From Limnomonas spitsbergensis (lineage: Eukaryota > Chlorophyta > Chlorophyceae > Chlamydomonadales): DNA of 64,000 nucleotides. Positions 1 to 25,400 of the stretch are shown here, piece by piece (positions within the stretch are counted from its first letter, which is position 1; each line of letters opens with the position of its first letter). The DNA is taken from NCBI GenBank assembly GCA_037349105.1, contig JAYJMM010000095.1, positions 620,001 through 684,000 of the forward strand, read 5' to 3'. A model generated the notes under the pieces. That model was not told where the DNA came from, searched no databases, and saw nothing but the letters and a program-made list of their open reading frames with translations. The translations under genes were made by a program, and so were the position numbers.

Positions 1-3000
1 ACAGGGGACCCTTGTGAGCCAGCAGGCCCTGGAGATTCACTTCAGTCGGCACAAGTCGGCTACGCAGGACCCTGTCGCTTTGAGTCAGGTATGTGGAACT
101 GCCTATGCTCAAAAGCTGGGCTAGCTATAAGGCTGGGCACTGTCACTGAAGTGTGGAGGTATCGTGCACCAGGGTATCCAGCTTCCTTTCCCGGGTCTGA
201 CGGAGGGATGAGTTGTATCTCGGCTCGTGCAATGAGCCTGGGCTATTTTTTTGAGGACAAGTTGTGCTACATGGTTGACTGACGCGTCCCATCCTGACAC
301 TGCCTGCGCAGCTCGAAGGCATCATCGTGGTCTACAACCTTGACCCTGAGGCGACTAATGAGCACCTTGGCTGGGTCTTCTCCAAGTTCGGTGACGTCAA
401 AGACATCAGCCAGAGCTCAGACCGCTCGAGCCAGAAGTTTGTGACGTTCTACGATACGCGCCATGCGGGGGCGGCGTTTCAAGCGATGAACCGCGCGGAG
501 CACCTTGGCAAGCTTCCCCCACACATCACCCCGCAGCAGGCTGCTTCGATGGCGTTTATGACGGGGTCATCTCCGGGCCTCCTGCAGCTGGCGGCGCTGC
601 AGCTGCAGCATGAGAACAAGGTAAATCGAGTGCCCAATTCCAGAAAAATGTGACTCACTTGTTTGCCGATGTTAGTGCCTGTGCATCTGACAGTTGTTTT
701 CCTGTCAGCATTAGAGAACTGAGCCTGTTTTGTATTTGTACAGTACGTCCGCGTCACCTGTTTTCCTACAAGCCCTTATTCAGCTTGTCGCTCCCCCCCC
801 CCACCACCACCATGCAGTCGCCTCTGCCTCATCCCTCTTCATCGATGATGCACGGTCAGTGGGACCACTCGAGGCCCATGGACAATCGAATGACCTACCA
901 CCAGCAGCAACAGCAGCATGGTGGACCTGGAGCTGGACATCGCCATGACATGCAGGTAAGGTTTCCACTGCCATCTTCGTGGCCTTCTTTCCCATGCATT
1001 GCCGGACTGGCGAATTGCATCACCAACTGTTACATACTTATATCCTTCTACTCCATTGTTTGGTGCTTCCTGATGTGAAGATATGCCCCCTGGGCCCCTG
1101 ATGGTTTTCTAGCCATATGGCATGCTGTACTTACACTACTGCGAATGCTTTTGGCTTTTGACAACGCCTTGACTGGCCCTGACTTCTTTTGGAGTAACTG
1201 ATCAAGTTATCGAGAAATTTGAGTAATGTAGTCATTCAGCTGTGCGTCTAGCCACAATTTCAGGGCCCATGTGTGCACCATCCCTCCTCCTTGCTTCAGC
1301 CTGACGGTTGTCTTCCTCTTCTGCTTGCCGGCTGCAGCCAAAGCTTCCATCCGCCCTGCTGAAGATGGCTGCCCTGGATGCTGACTCGCCCCTACATGTC
1401 AGCGACAGCGCTTCGAGCATTGCGAGTGTCGCCAACGCGGCTCAGCTTCTGGCCATGAGCGGCAGCCAGGCGCAGCAGTCCTTGGCATCCATGGCTGCAG
1501 CAGCAGCGGGTGTGGGTGGCAGTGGCTCGCGGGGCGGAGGCTCGCCTGCTGGCGGCCTTTTCCACCAGGGCACTCCAGGGGGGGCTGATCGTCATGCGCA
1601 TGCGCAGCAATTGCTTCAGCAGACTGGACTATCCGCGGCAGAAGCAGCCAACATGCTCATGAGCCTGGGGCTGGGGTCATCAGCAGACTTGACATCGCAG
1701 ACGGGACGCGGTGGGGGTGGCAGCAGCAGCAAAGCTGGCGGGATGTATGGCGCTGGGCCGTCGAATCAGGCCTCAGGCCCCAGCTCAGCAACAGTGCTGG
1801 CTGAGCTCATGGAGATGCAGGCGCGGCAGCAGCAGCAGCAACAGCTGGCGGCAGCAATGCAGGCCCAAGCGCAGATCCAGCAGGCACTGGCAGTGGTGGG
1901 TATGGGCGGTAACGCAGGCAGCCACCACCACCACATGGCTGCCGCGCAGCTCCTGCAGCAGGCTGCGCAACTCAATCTCCATGGCGGGCAGGGAGGGGCA
2001 GCAGGAGGCACGTACATGCCGCACCTGACCAGTGCAGCAGCGGTACAGCTCCTGCAGCAGGCTGGGTTTGGTGGCAATATGAGCCCTGGCTATCCTGGTG
2101 CCAGTCAGATGGGAGGCGGCGTAAGTGGAGGCTATAGGGGCGCTGGCAGCAGCGCAGGCGGCGGGCCCCGTCCGGGTGACTATGCAGGTCAGCAGCATGG
2201 TGGAGGTGGCAGGGGAGCATCGGATGTGGCCAGGGGCGGAGGTGGCGGCCGGCTCAGCCGCCGAACAACAGATCCGGTAGCGGAAGCGGAGCGCAAGATG
2301 CAGCAGGTAACAAGCATCCCCCTACTACTGGACCAGGTCCTGTTTGTGCCTTTCGCTGCCCTGCCTGCCTTCACCTCCCAGGCATGAAGCAGCATGCCTG
2401 CCATTTTGTAGCATTGTGTCTGATTTGCGAGTGATGGACATGGGGCTCTCTGAAGATGTTTCCAAAAGACTTTTAAAGACATTCTGTAGGGGCATGAATG
2501 TGTTGGAGGTTCATCTGCTGGAAAATATTAACTCCGTCCTGTCTGTTTCAGACCAGTTCAAACAAATCTGGTCCAGAGGTGCAAAGTTTTGTTGTGGTTC
2601 TGTCTGGACAGGAATCACTTGTGTTTCCCCCTGCTTGCCTTGTGGCCTTCTAGGAAAAGCTGTATGCAATGGATTCAGAGCGCATCCTGTCGGGTCTGGA
2701 TCGCCGCACAACGCTGATGATCAAGAACATCCCGAATAAGTACACGCAGAAGATGTTGCTTGCAACCATCGACGAGCACTTCCACGGCACATATGACTTT
2801 TTCTACCTTCCCATTGACTTCAAGAACAAATGCAACGTCGGCTACGCATTCATCAACATGACACAGGTACCTGCCTCCCTGCATGGGGCAATGGACTGTC
2901 ACCTTGGCAGTAGATACTGTCAACCTGCCCTAGACATGTGTAAGCGTCAGGCTTCTGGGCCAGTTCGGCTTGTGCTTCCTTGAGGCATGATGGTCCATTT

Positions 3001-3718
3001 CTTCGGCCTCATGATGTAGCTGTGTGTGTTTCCTGACTTCCTCTTGCTTCCTCCCTATGATGCCTGAGCAGCCTGTCCACATCATCCCGCTAGCTGAGCG
3101 CTTCAACCTGAAGAAGTGGGAACGATTCAACAGCGAGAAGATCTGCCACATCAGCTATGCCCGCATCCAGGGTCGATCCTCCCTCATCTCTCATTTCCAG
3201 GTGGGTGGAAATCTGGGAGGGGTCAACTTCTAGGTTGGTCAACTGCCGGGACCCATCACTTGTACTTGTCCCTTCCTAATGCTGTTGACGGCTTTCTGTT
3301 CCAGCATGGATCCAGTGTCAAAAATCAGTGTTGCTCCTTCAGCTGTGAGGTGGTACAGAGCTGAGTCTGTTGTTGGACTCCCAGGGGTTATGACAAGATC
3401 ATGCCCAGCTGGTTTCATCTCCTGGTTCAAAGCGATGTGCCTAAACTTTGCTGCTTCTCCTCTCCCTTTGATCAGAACTCCTCCCTGATGCATGAGGACA
3501 AGCGGTGCCGTCCCATACTGTTTGTCCTGGAGGGCCACGAGGCGACCGGGGAGCAGGAGCCGTTCCCGGCCCCAGCTGGCGGTGTCAGTGGCACAGGCCT
3601 AGCCCATCTGGGTGGCTCCAGGGCCTCCCTCACCGCCTCATCATCACACCCTAGCCTGACGGCTTGCTCCAGCTCTGCCTCTATCACGGGCAGTGCAGCT
3701 GGCGGCGCCGCAAGGTGA
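1..3718 (+). CDS. Mei2-like RNA-binding protein, 3' part
   Basis: RNA-binding protein of the Mei2/AML family, which in yeast and plants controls meiosis and development. The start lies upstream of the window. Exons read: 2-88, 312-620, 773-955, 1338-2306, 2654-2866, 3072-3200 and 3476-3718 (stop TGA), all phase 0. Exon 2 encodes the second RRM (VVYNLDPEATNEHLGWVFSK onward). Exons 3 and 4 encode a linker of about 380 residues rich in Gln, Ala, Gly, His and Ser. Exons 5 to 7 encode the diagnostic C-terminal RRM3, with MIKNIPNKYTQKMLL, DFFYLPIDFKNKCNVGYAF, KKWERFNSEK, SYARIQG and the closing MHEDKRCRPILF. A Ser/Gly tail of about 60 residues follows. The family call is certain. The exon 773-955 acceptor (ACAAG) is the least certain boundary. 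Confidence 0.93.
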
Positions 3719-4124
3719 TCCACAGGCCACCAGCATATCAATGACCGTGCATTGCTGAGGATTACCATATTCAAGGTTGGAGGTTGCAGCGGTGCTTGGG
3801 AGCAATGTTAGGCCCGGGGGAGCCGTGCCAAGATTTTCTGCACAGGCTGCATGATTTGGCCTCAGTTTTCAATAACTTTTTTTCGTTCGATTGTTGTCCT
3901 AGGTCTAGTTCAGGCCTTTGACGAGGCCCTGATTAGTTTTTTGTGTGCCTGCCGCCTCGGGATCACATGAGGTTTGACAGTTACTGGCAGATGTAGCTGA
4001 TGTTGTGATCACCTGTATGTTGTGTGAGAACAGCAGGGCTTGCAGCTCAGCTGAGTTAGCAGCCGCCTCGCCTCTTTAGGTGTCCCAGTTCCGCTCGCCT
4101 TGACGGCTGATGCTGCTCATTTTA

Positions 4125-4129
4125 TGTAA
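4125..4129 (+). promoter_or_regulatory. Possible poly(A) signal TGTAA of the Mei2-like gene
   Basis: The pentamer TGTAA lies about 400 nt after the Mei2-like stop codon. It is the common green-algal polyadenylation signal. Assignment rests on motif and position only. Confidence 0.4.
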
Positions 4130-5330
4130 AAACATTTAAAAAAAAACGTTTTGGGTCTTATGTCGCAGCTCCGTTATTACCTGTGCCAGCCCTTTTTGCC
4201 CTCCAGGCTGCTGATGCACGTGAAAATTTGTTTTTTCCTGTTATTTCAGAAAACTGTTTTGTTATATCTGTATGTGAATTACATCTCGCTCACCTTTCGT
4301 GCGCGCCGGCTCCTTGTGTTCCATCCATTGTGTATAGGATTTGTACATCCCTCCCATGCGTAGCGTTGCCTTTTTTCCATCACGTAGAGCTTTGTACTGC
4401 AGGATAATGTGAACGGATTTTTTGAATCCTGCAGGAGGACTTGAAAGGTTAAATCCTGCCTATGTTAAATGCTGGACGATCTTGCTGCTCCGTAGTTGTA
4501 GTTAGTGCTATCGTTTTGGCGATTTAACCCACCCCTCCTGCAATAATGATGTTTGCGCCATAATTCTGTGACGTTTGCACGTCCCTGGAAGTATTGAAGT
4601 TGCGGTTTATGAACACATGTTTGCTTTGGGAGGATGAGAGTTCTATGTGCTTGAAGTTCCCTCAGGGGAATTAAAATTCCTGGCAGATCTGTGTCGAGTT
4701 ATTGCAACCGCCAACAGTTAAGTCCTCAAAATGTGTCCACAACCAATCTGGTTATGATGGCAAGGTCCATGCCCTACCCTTACACTCGAGGTCGGGAGCT
4801 AACCTGGAACTGGGACGTCTTGGCTGTCAGCCAGTCCTTATCTCCTCTGGGTTGGTGGCAGTGCAGAGCGTCATTGACTAAGTTGAGTGTAGGGCCAATG
4901 CAGTGATATCAGAAAACAAACGGTAACCGATTTAGTCTTTCACCCTTCTGCACAAGTGGGCTGGAACAAGGGAATGTCCTTATCACTCTCACAGATGTAT
5001 CTGTATTTAGCCCTTTCCACCTAGGCCACTATCAGCTCAGTTATCATATACTGGTAACCTATTTGGCGACAGAGACTACACAGGTATGCAACCTGTACAC
5101 CAGCAGAAAAGAGAAGAGAGTATGATGACCCTCTGTCCAAACCTTTAGCACCGCTGTCTGCTAGTGGAATTGCAGTATACGCAACAGATTGCTGTACCCT
5201 CTAATTCAAGTACAACTAGTTGTCAGTTGAATTGCAGGCCTTAAGTACCGCCATAACTTGCAACACAGGAACTGTTTCATGCCTCGTATGGACCAAGAAC
5301 CCTCGTGGTGACGAGAATGCAGTAACAACA

Positions 5331-5335
5331 TTACA
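5331..5335 (-). promoter_or_regulatory. Possible poly(A) signal TGTAA of the ABCC gene
   Basis: TTACA on the + strand reads TGTAA on the minus strand, about 75 nt past the ABCC stop codon. That is a typical distance for a green-algal poly(A) signal. Confidence 0.4.
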
Positions 5336-5407
5336 CTCAACAGCTCGACAGTGCGTTTTATTCCTGGTGTAAGCAGTCCTGGAAACACATCCTATTCTGT
5401 TGCTGGT

Positions 5408-19495
<14,088 letters not shown>

Positions 19496-20689
19496 CAGCC
19501 CGCATTACACATCGCATACCAACCTACCCAACACCGCAAGGTCTACAAAACAAGGTGTAAACTGCCCCAAGTCATTCTTGAAGAAGTCCGCTGCTGAGAG
19601 GTTGACGCTGCACAGTGATGCCAACGGCGAAACAGTAGGATCGTACATGAAGGTCATCCTGGTCGGTCAAGCTAGAGCGGTCGTCAAATGTGGCATAGTG
19701 TGTGATTTAAAAAAGCCAAGGATGCGAATCTGTAGACGTAACTGGAGGAGTATGCATGTCTTCACACCCGAGTTCACACTTCTAGATCCAATCCAACTGG
19801 AGTTACAACTGGAGTCTTGGTTGCATTTCCGTCCTATCATCTCGTTGGCAAATAGGGACACAGAAGGAACAGATCCTAGTATCTGAAATGATGATTATAT
19901 CTTTCATGTTGTGGGCATGCCTACTGGAGGGGCCTAAAATATTCATACCTTTCAGCAATGCTGGACTTCATTTATGATGACAGCCTGTATCGGCATGTTG
20001 AAAGGGGTGGACGATATCATGGTTTTGCTGGGATTCGACGAAGTTTGAGTCTGGCAGCCCAACCCTAGTCTGCAACTCGAAAAGCATATCCACACCTTGA
20101 CCTGTTTTGGAGGGCACTCACGAGGGGGGGCAAAAACAAAAGTTATGCATCCCATCATATTAAGTCGTAGAGCTTGACGAGAGCTTTCCATATCTGGTCT
20201 TAATTGTTTTTGGCCCAGGGGGCTGGGAGATACGGAGGGGCAAAGTGGGGGGGGGAGGGGCGTTAAAAAAAGGCCTTTTTGGATTTTTTTCATTTTTTTT
20301 AAACATCAGATTGAGACGATAACTACACCGTTGCATTCCTACTGTCATTTGCTACAGACATGCATCATTAAATTCCACACAGAATACCAGACCCTTCCTG
20401 GCATGCAATTTTGGCATGAGGGGGTGCCATGGCTCTGGAACCACATGCACGGCTGTGCGTACACCCATTATGGACTCACACGGTGTAGCTGCATTGGTAG
20501 TTGCTATGAATTAAGCAAAGAAAACCTGCTGTGAGCATTGTTTGAAGGTCTTAAAATTCACAGACAACCCAGTGGCCCTAAAGAATCACCAACAGGGGTA
20601 AGAGTGCAAGAGAGGAGCTGAGAGGCTGGCCAAGGAGCACTCGGCGAAGCGACAGCGCACAATCACATCATTATATTACTCTTCTACTC
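19496..20689. other. Non-coding stretch upstream of the ABCC gene
   Basis: The 5' flank of the ABCC gene should lie here, possibly with an unrecognised first exon. Short ORFs show no family features. Homopolymer runs of A, T and G occur near 20220-20300. Confidence 0.5.
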
Positions 20690-21349
20690 TTGCTACTCCT
20701 TCAGCTCTTGCTCCGGCTGTTGCTGCTGCTATCGAGCATGCGGCTGCCGTAGAGCCTCTCGCTCTAGCAGCAGCTGCTGGTCCTGTTGCTGAGGCTTCAC
20801 CCGAGAGCCCGCAGCAGCAGCTCCTATCTTTGGATGTAGCGACCCAAGCGACCCCTGATGTTGTGATTTTGCGAGAGCTTTCCAGCTGCCCCGGCTATGC
20901 ACCTCCTGTCGGCCGACCCTTAGTCGCAAATTGGCCATTTGCGGCTCACAGGCCCTGCCATCAGGCCTTGCCTTTTAAGTTCGAGGAGTCTGGCCTGCGG
21001 TCTGTGGACTGTGCCGGTGTCCACCAAACCTTGCACCAACAGACCAGTGGCTTGCACCATCTGCAGGCGCATCGCGGGCACCGTCCACCCTTATGTGTGG
21101 AGCTATCACTTCCTAGATCACATGGAGTCAGCCCACCCTGGTCAGGAGCTGACGGAGGCAGATGTGACGAGATATGCCATCAGCGCTGAGGAGTTTGAGG
21201 GGGTGGTGGGCAAGGAGCTCCCCAAGAAGCAGACGACCAAGCTTCTGAAGGAGCACGTTAGCACGCTCAAGTTAGATGCTAGTTTGCTGCCACCCGTGCA
21301 AGAGTTCTCTCGTTTCTGGAGCCTCATGGTCTCTAGCGTGGATAGGTAG
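20690..21349 (+). pseudogene. Frame-broken gene fragment with possible C2H2-like motif
   Basis: Two open frames overlap here. One, about 20690-21189, is Ala/Pro/Gln-rich. The other, ending at the stop at 21347-21349, reads through CTICRRIAGTVHPYVWSYHF and then an acidic and Lys-rich helix-like tail (ELTEADVTRYAISAEEFEGV). CTIC followed by HFLDH resembles a C-x2-C...H-x4-H zinc finger, and one frameshift would join both frames. There is no ATG at the head of the second frame and no clear splice signal. It could be a decayed transposon-derived protein or an exon of an unrecognised gene. I do not recognise the family. Confidence 0.3.
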
Positions 21350-22402
21350 ATGACAGGTGGTAGCAAGAGCATTGGTATATTCTTTTGTCTCACCACTTGA
21401 CATTTGTGAACCATCTACATTTATCAACACCATTAGAAGCGCACTGTTGAGCTGATTGAAATTGACCCCGCTCCCTCCCTTCAATTCTGATTTTTGACTG
21501 AGAAATTAAGGTTTTACTAGGTTCCGGGGACCAGGGGGCGTTTCACATTTTTTATGATGGGGTCCTTGACTTTTTTTGCCCCCCCCTCGGGCACTCGTCC
21601 AAAGGTTCCAGAGTTCACTGCTTGATCTGAAGATGATCATCGCCTCAAAAGCCATGCAATTAACTGCACGAGGAACAGCTGCTGTTAAAAGCCTAAGCCG
21701 AACAATGAGTTGGATAATGAGGCGCTGAGGAGTCACATGTCCAAGGTTACAAACAGACAGACGTACCGGTATTGAAAAGTGAAGGCAGTGGAGTCAGTGC
21801 AATTCACTTTGGTCACCCCTGGATGTGCGCATTCTATTGAACCTGCAGTGAGATCAAAGCACTGAAATATAAACTACAGGTATTCACGTTGAGGCTTTAA
21901 ATAACTTACACCGTTTGTCACGCCACTAAACTGTGCACGGCTATTTTTACCCCAAATGTTTTCCTGCACACTCAGCTATCTTTAAGACTTGGCACCGTTT
22001 GAATGCTTGAACTTTAATCCAGAAGATGCGGGTTAGCAACGCCTAGAACAAACCCAGAGCCCCTAGGATGACTTCCTACAAGCAACCCTTACATCAAACA
22101 AACCCGGCTACTGTACCATTCAGCTGCTCTCAAGAAAGCGTGCGCCACTGAGGCAATGGCAGAGGACAAATATTCTCTCGTCCCAGACACAAGCTGGTGG
22201 CTGCTAAGAGATGATGGAACCACATGGCTGGAAACGCATCCATCCTCCGCAGTCAGCACGGCCTTGCATTGCCAGCAACAGCTGCCATTCGCACTCCCCG
22301 TCCCGGATGTAAGCCTATTTATAGAAGGATTCCAGGCAGCTGTTATATTCGCCCGATTTCCCCAAGAAGCTGTTTCGAAGCAGCACACGAAGATGGATTG
22401 CC
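21350..22402. other. Intergenic stretch downstream of the TM9SF gene
   Basis: No supported gene. It includes the 3' flank of the minus-strand TM9SF gene and one TACCGGTA palindrome at 21764-21771. Confidence 0.55.
22089..22093 (-). promoter_or_regulatory. Possible poly(A) signal TGTAA of the TM9SF gene
   Basis: TTACA on the + strand gives TGTAA on the minus strand, about 310 nt past the TM9SF stop codon in the micro-exon at 22403. Confidence 0.35.
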
Positions 22403-25400
22403 TCACTCACACTTGATGGACCTGTCATAGGGATACACACCCATCAGTTGGCGTCTCCAGTTGTCCATGTTCGCCTTATTTCACAGCATGCCCTGGACAA
22501 CAAGCTCGTTGCTGCCCTGATGCATGGTCCTAGGAACACCTCATCTATAAGCTCAATGGGAGTCACACAAATGCAGTGTGAAAAACGAGTTCCTCAAATA
22601 TCACCAAGACAGCTCCAACACTTCCAATGCTTGCTTTAGGCATATATAAGACACACGGAATCTTGATGGCAAGGGACAGGCCAGGAAAACTAACCCCCTT
22701 ACGCTGCAGGAATGCTAGTATCAATCATCATAAACCTGTCTGTCTAACAGCAGCCGTTCCCACCCTCCTGTCTTCCCCCCTCCCCGCCTCACTTGTAAAT
22801 GTGCCTCACAAACAGCAGCGAGGACCTCCACCCAATTGTCCCCAGCATGAGGAAGAAGCCGAAGCAGACCATAAGCATGTAGCCAAAGAAGAAGGAGGTC
22901 TGCATGAAGCCTGACATGTCGGAGCGGCCAAAGTAGTAGTAGAAGCAGTAGCCGTACACAAAGATGCCCGTGGAGCCACCGCAGAGGAAAGAGCGCCACC
23001 ACCTGGTAGACGGCCAGGGTAAGTAAGCAATCAATCTCCATCTATTGATACCACTGGTCTGTCCCTCTTTTTCCTCTGCTCGTACCCCTGACGTCTTTCC
23101 CTCTCTCACACTTGCATACACATATATACCTGGTTTAACATGAAGAATTGTCTGCTTTGACACGGCCTCAATCACGCCTCCCATGCGATCATCTATGGGC
23201 CTCAAGTTTGGAAGGCTTCATCAGCGCTGCTGGCTGCCAGCGGATCACCTATCCCCTGGTTGCATAGCAGTGCACACCTCAGCAATGCTTCCTGTACCTG
23301 ACACTTCCACCCCCTACTATGGCAGCCTGTGACCACATTGTAAGTTACGAAAGAGTGCGTCATGGGCAATAGGCAGGTCGCCAGCCTGCACAATCGAGGG
23401 GTGTCCCTGACAGTGCCTACAATGCGTGACTGGACACTCTGGGACTCACCACTGATGGTCCTCCACTGCCAGCTGGAAGTAGGTGAGCGAGATGGTAATG
23501 AAGGAGGTGACCACTATGAGGATCATGTACACAATGAACAGGATGGACCAGATGATGTACACCTGAGGAGGAGGAGGAGGCAGAAGGGACAAGGGCCGGG
23601 AGTCAGGAAAACCTAGAACCAGTTACCGAAAGGCCAAGGAGCAGAATTCAGAAGGCCAATGAGCCATCATCAGCAAGACTCAGGGAGAGCTCAGTCAAAA
23701 TGAGGCCGAGAAGCATCAACGATTTGTGTTGCTGGTTGGCTATCAACTGATCAGATCACTGTCTCAGTCTGCTTAGCAGGCATAAGCCCTCCTTGAATAC
23801 AGTTAACCTCCCCCATGGAGCCCACACGAGGAGTTGGCCCCTGTCCTCCAGTTGCTCCCTCCCTCCCCTGTGCGTGCTCACACCTTGTGTCCCCACACTG
23901 AAGCAAATATGTAGTAAAGCTCGACGTAGATGGCGGAGAAGGGCAGGAAGCCTGCCATGATCATCTGGGGCAGCGCAGTGCGGTACCAGGGCAGCTCCGG
24001 AATCTCACGGGGGTACTTGTTGGTGCGTGTAGGGGCCAGGAACTCGGCCCTGAGTAGGGAAGTAGGGAAAATGTACGTGAATGGGCGATGAACTCAAGAC
24101 AAGGGGGGAGAGGGATGGGGCAGGCCATGCAGGGCTGCAAGAAGGGTCGTTCTGAGGGGGGCAGACACAAAGCTGGGACACGCCTCCTGCCCCACGAGGC
24201 AAGGCACGCACACATAACCAACAAAAATGGGCCTTGAGACGTGGATAAAGGAGACGTACCATGAAACCAGGACACTCCCTGCTCACATTCGTCGGAAATG
24301 CCTTCTTCGAGGTGTGCAAGATCCTAGTCGCTCCCAGCAGGTTGCATGGCCAGCTGCCAAACCCATGCATTCATGGATCCAGGGCAGTGTCCTGTTTTCT
24401 AGCCAACCTCCAAGGCACTCACTTGTTATTCTTGCCGGCAATGCCTCCAACGATAGTGAGCGGGATTGTGATGGCACACCAGATGAGGGCCACGATGACA
24501 ATGGTACCAAAGGGCAGGGCCGCCGTTGACTGCACCATAGGCAACAGACCAAGCGGGCGATCAAGAAGTAAGATATGACCTTCATAATGCGGATGTGCTA
24601 CTACGGTAGCGAATTTATTGAAGTGAATATTCATGACCCCTGGGGTTCAACAATCCAGTTCATGGAGTGATGAACAGCTGATTTCCATCCAGCAGACGGA
24701 GGTTAGCCTGGGCACAATTGCTGCTGCCAAGGAGTTCTGCGAGGCTGCTCCAGCTCACGACCCTGCCACATTCATGCAACTATGGCCTGTGTACCTAACT
24801 GCCTGTTTGTGTTTTTGCCTAATTGCTTGTTGCCTACGGGTCATTGCTTATTTGCCATGCCGCTCATATGTCCTTGCGTTGGCCCACGACTCAATAGGTG
24901 CCTGGTACCCTGAACTGCTTTGATTTGACCCAAATCTCACCCTGTACGCGATGGCCACCGTGTTGAGGAAGGAGAAGGTGATGAAGAACGGCCCGCAGTA
25001 CACAAAGCACGTAAGCAGGATGTTCCGCACCCACATCTCTCCCGCCATCTGCTTGTAGTAGGATGATGCCACATACCTGCAGAACAGGGAGCATCCACAA
25101 TGAGATGACAGGAGACGCTTAAATTAACGACCCCAACACCTCTGTCTTCACGTCTTGATGAGGGCCAATATATTTATACATGATATACCATTCACCCTCA
25201 GGATGCTACATTGTTTGGACAAGAAGAGGGCAACAGTGGCGGATGAGCTGCGAGCACCGAGTGATGCTTGCCTAATTTGCATGGCAGTATGAGCTGGCTC
25301 TCCTCAGCATTTGTGCCCAGCCCTGGCTCCCACACACCGAATGAGGCAAGGGTACCACAGTGCACAACCTGGCAGGAGCCTCCCAGTGCCCAGCAGCAGT

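Larger units (their letters stand above)
3719..5407. other. Convergent intergenic region
   Basis: This stretch holds the 3' ends of two converging genes, Mei2-like on + and ABCC on -. It is AT-richer than the exons. I see no gene, RNA or repeat beyond the two candidate poly(A) signals. Confidence 0.6.

Noticed and set aside
1785..2198. Cys/Leu-rich minus-strand ORFs
   Set aside because: Shadows of the Gln/Ala-rich Mei2-like linker exon.
22156..22416. 86-residue plus-strand ORF
   Set aside because: Overlaps the last TM9SF exon and 3' flank in antisense. No family features.
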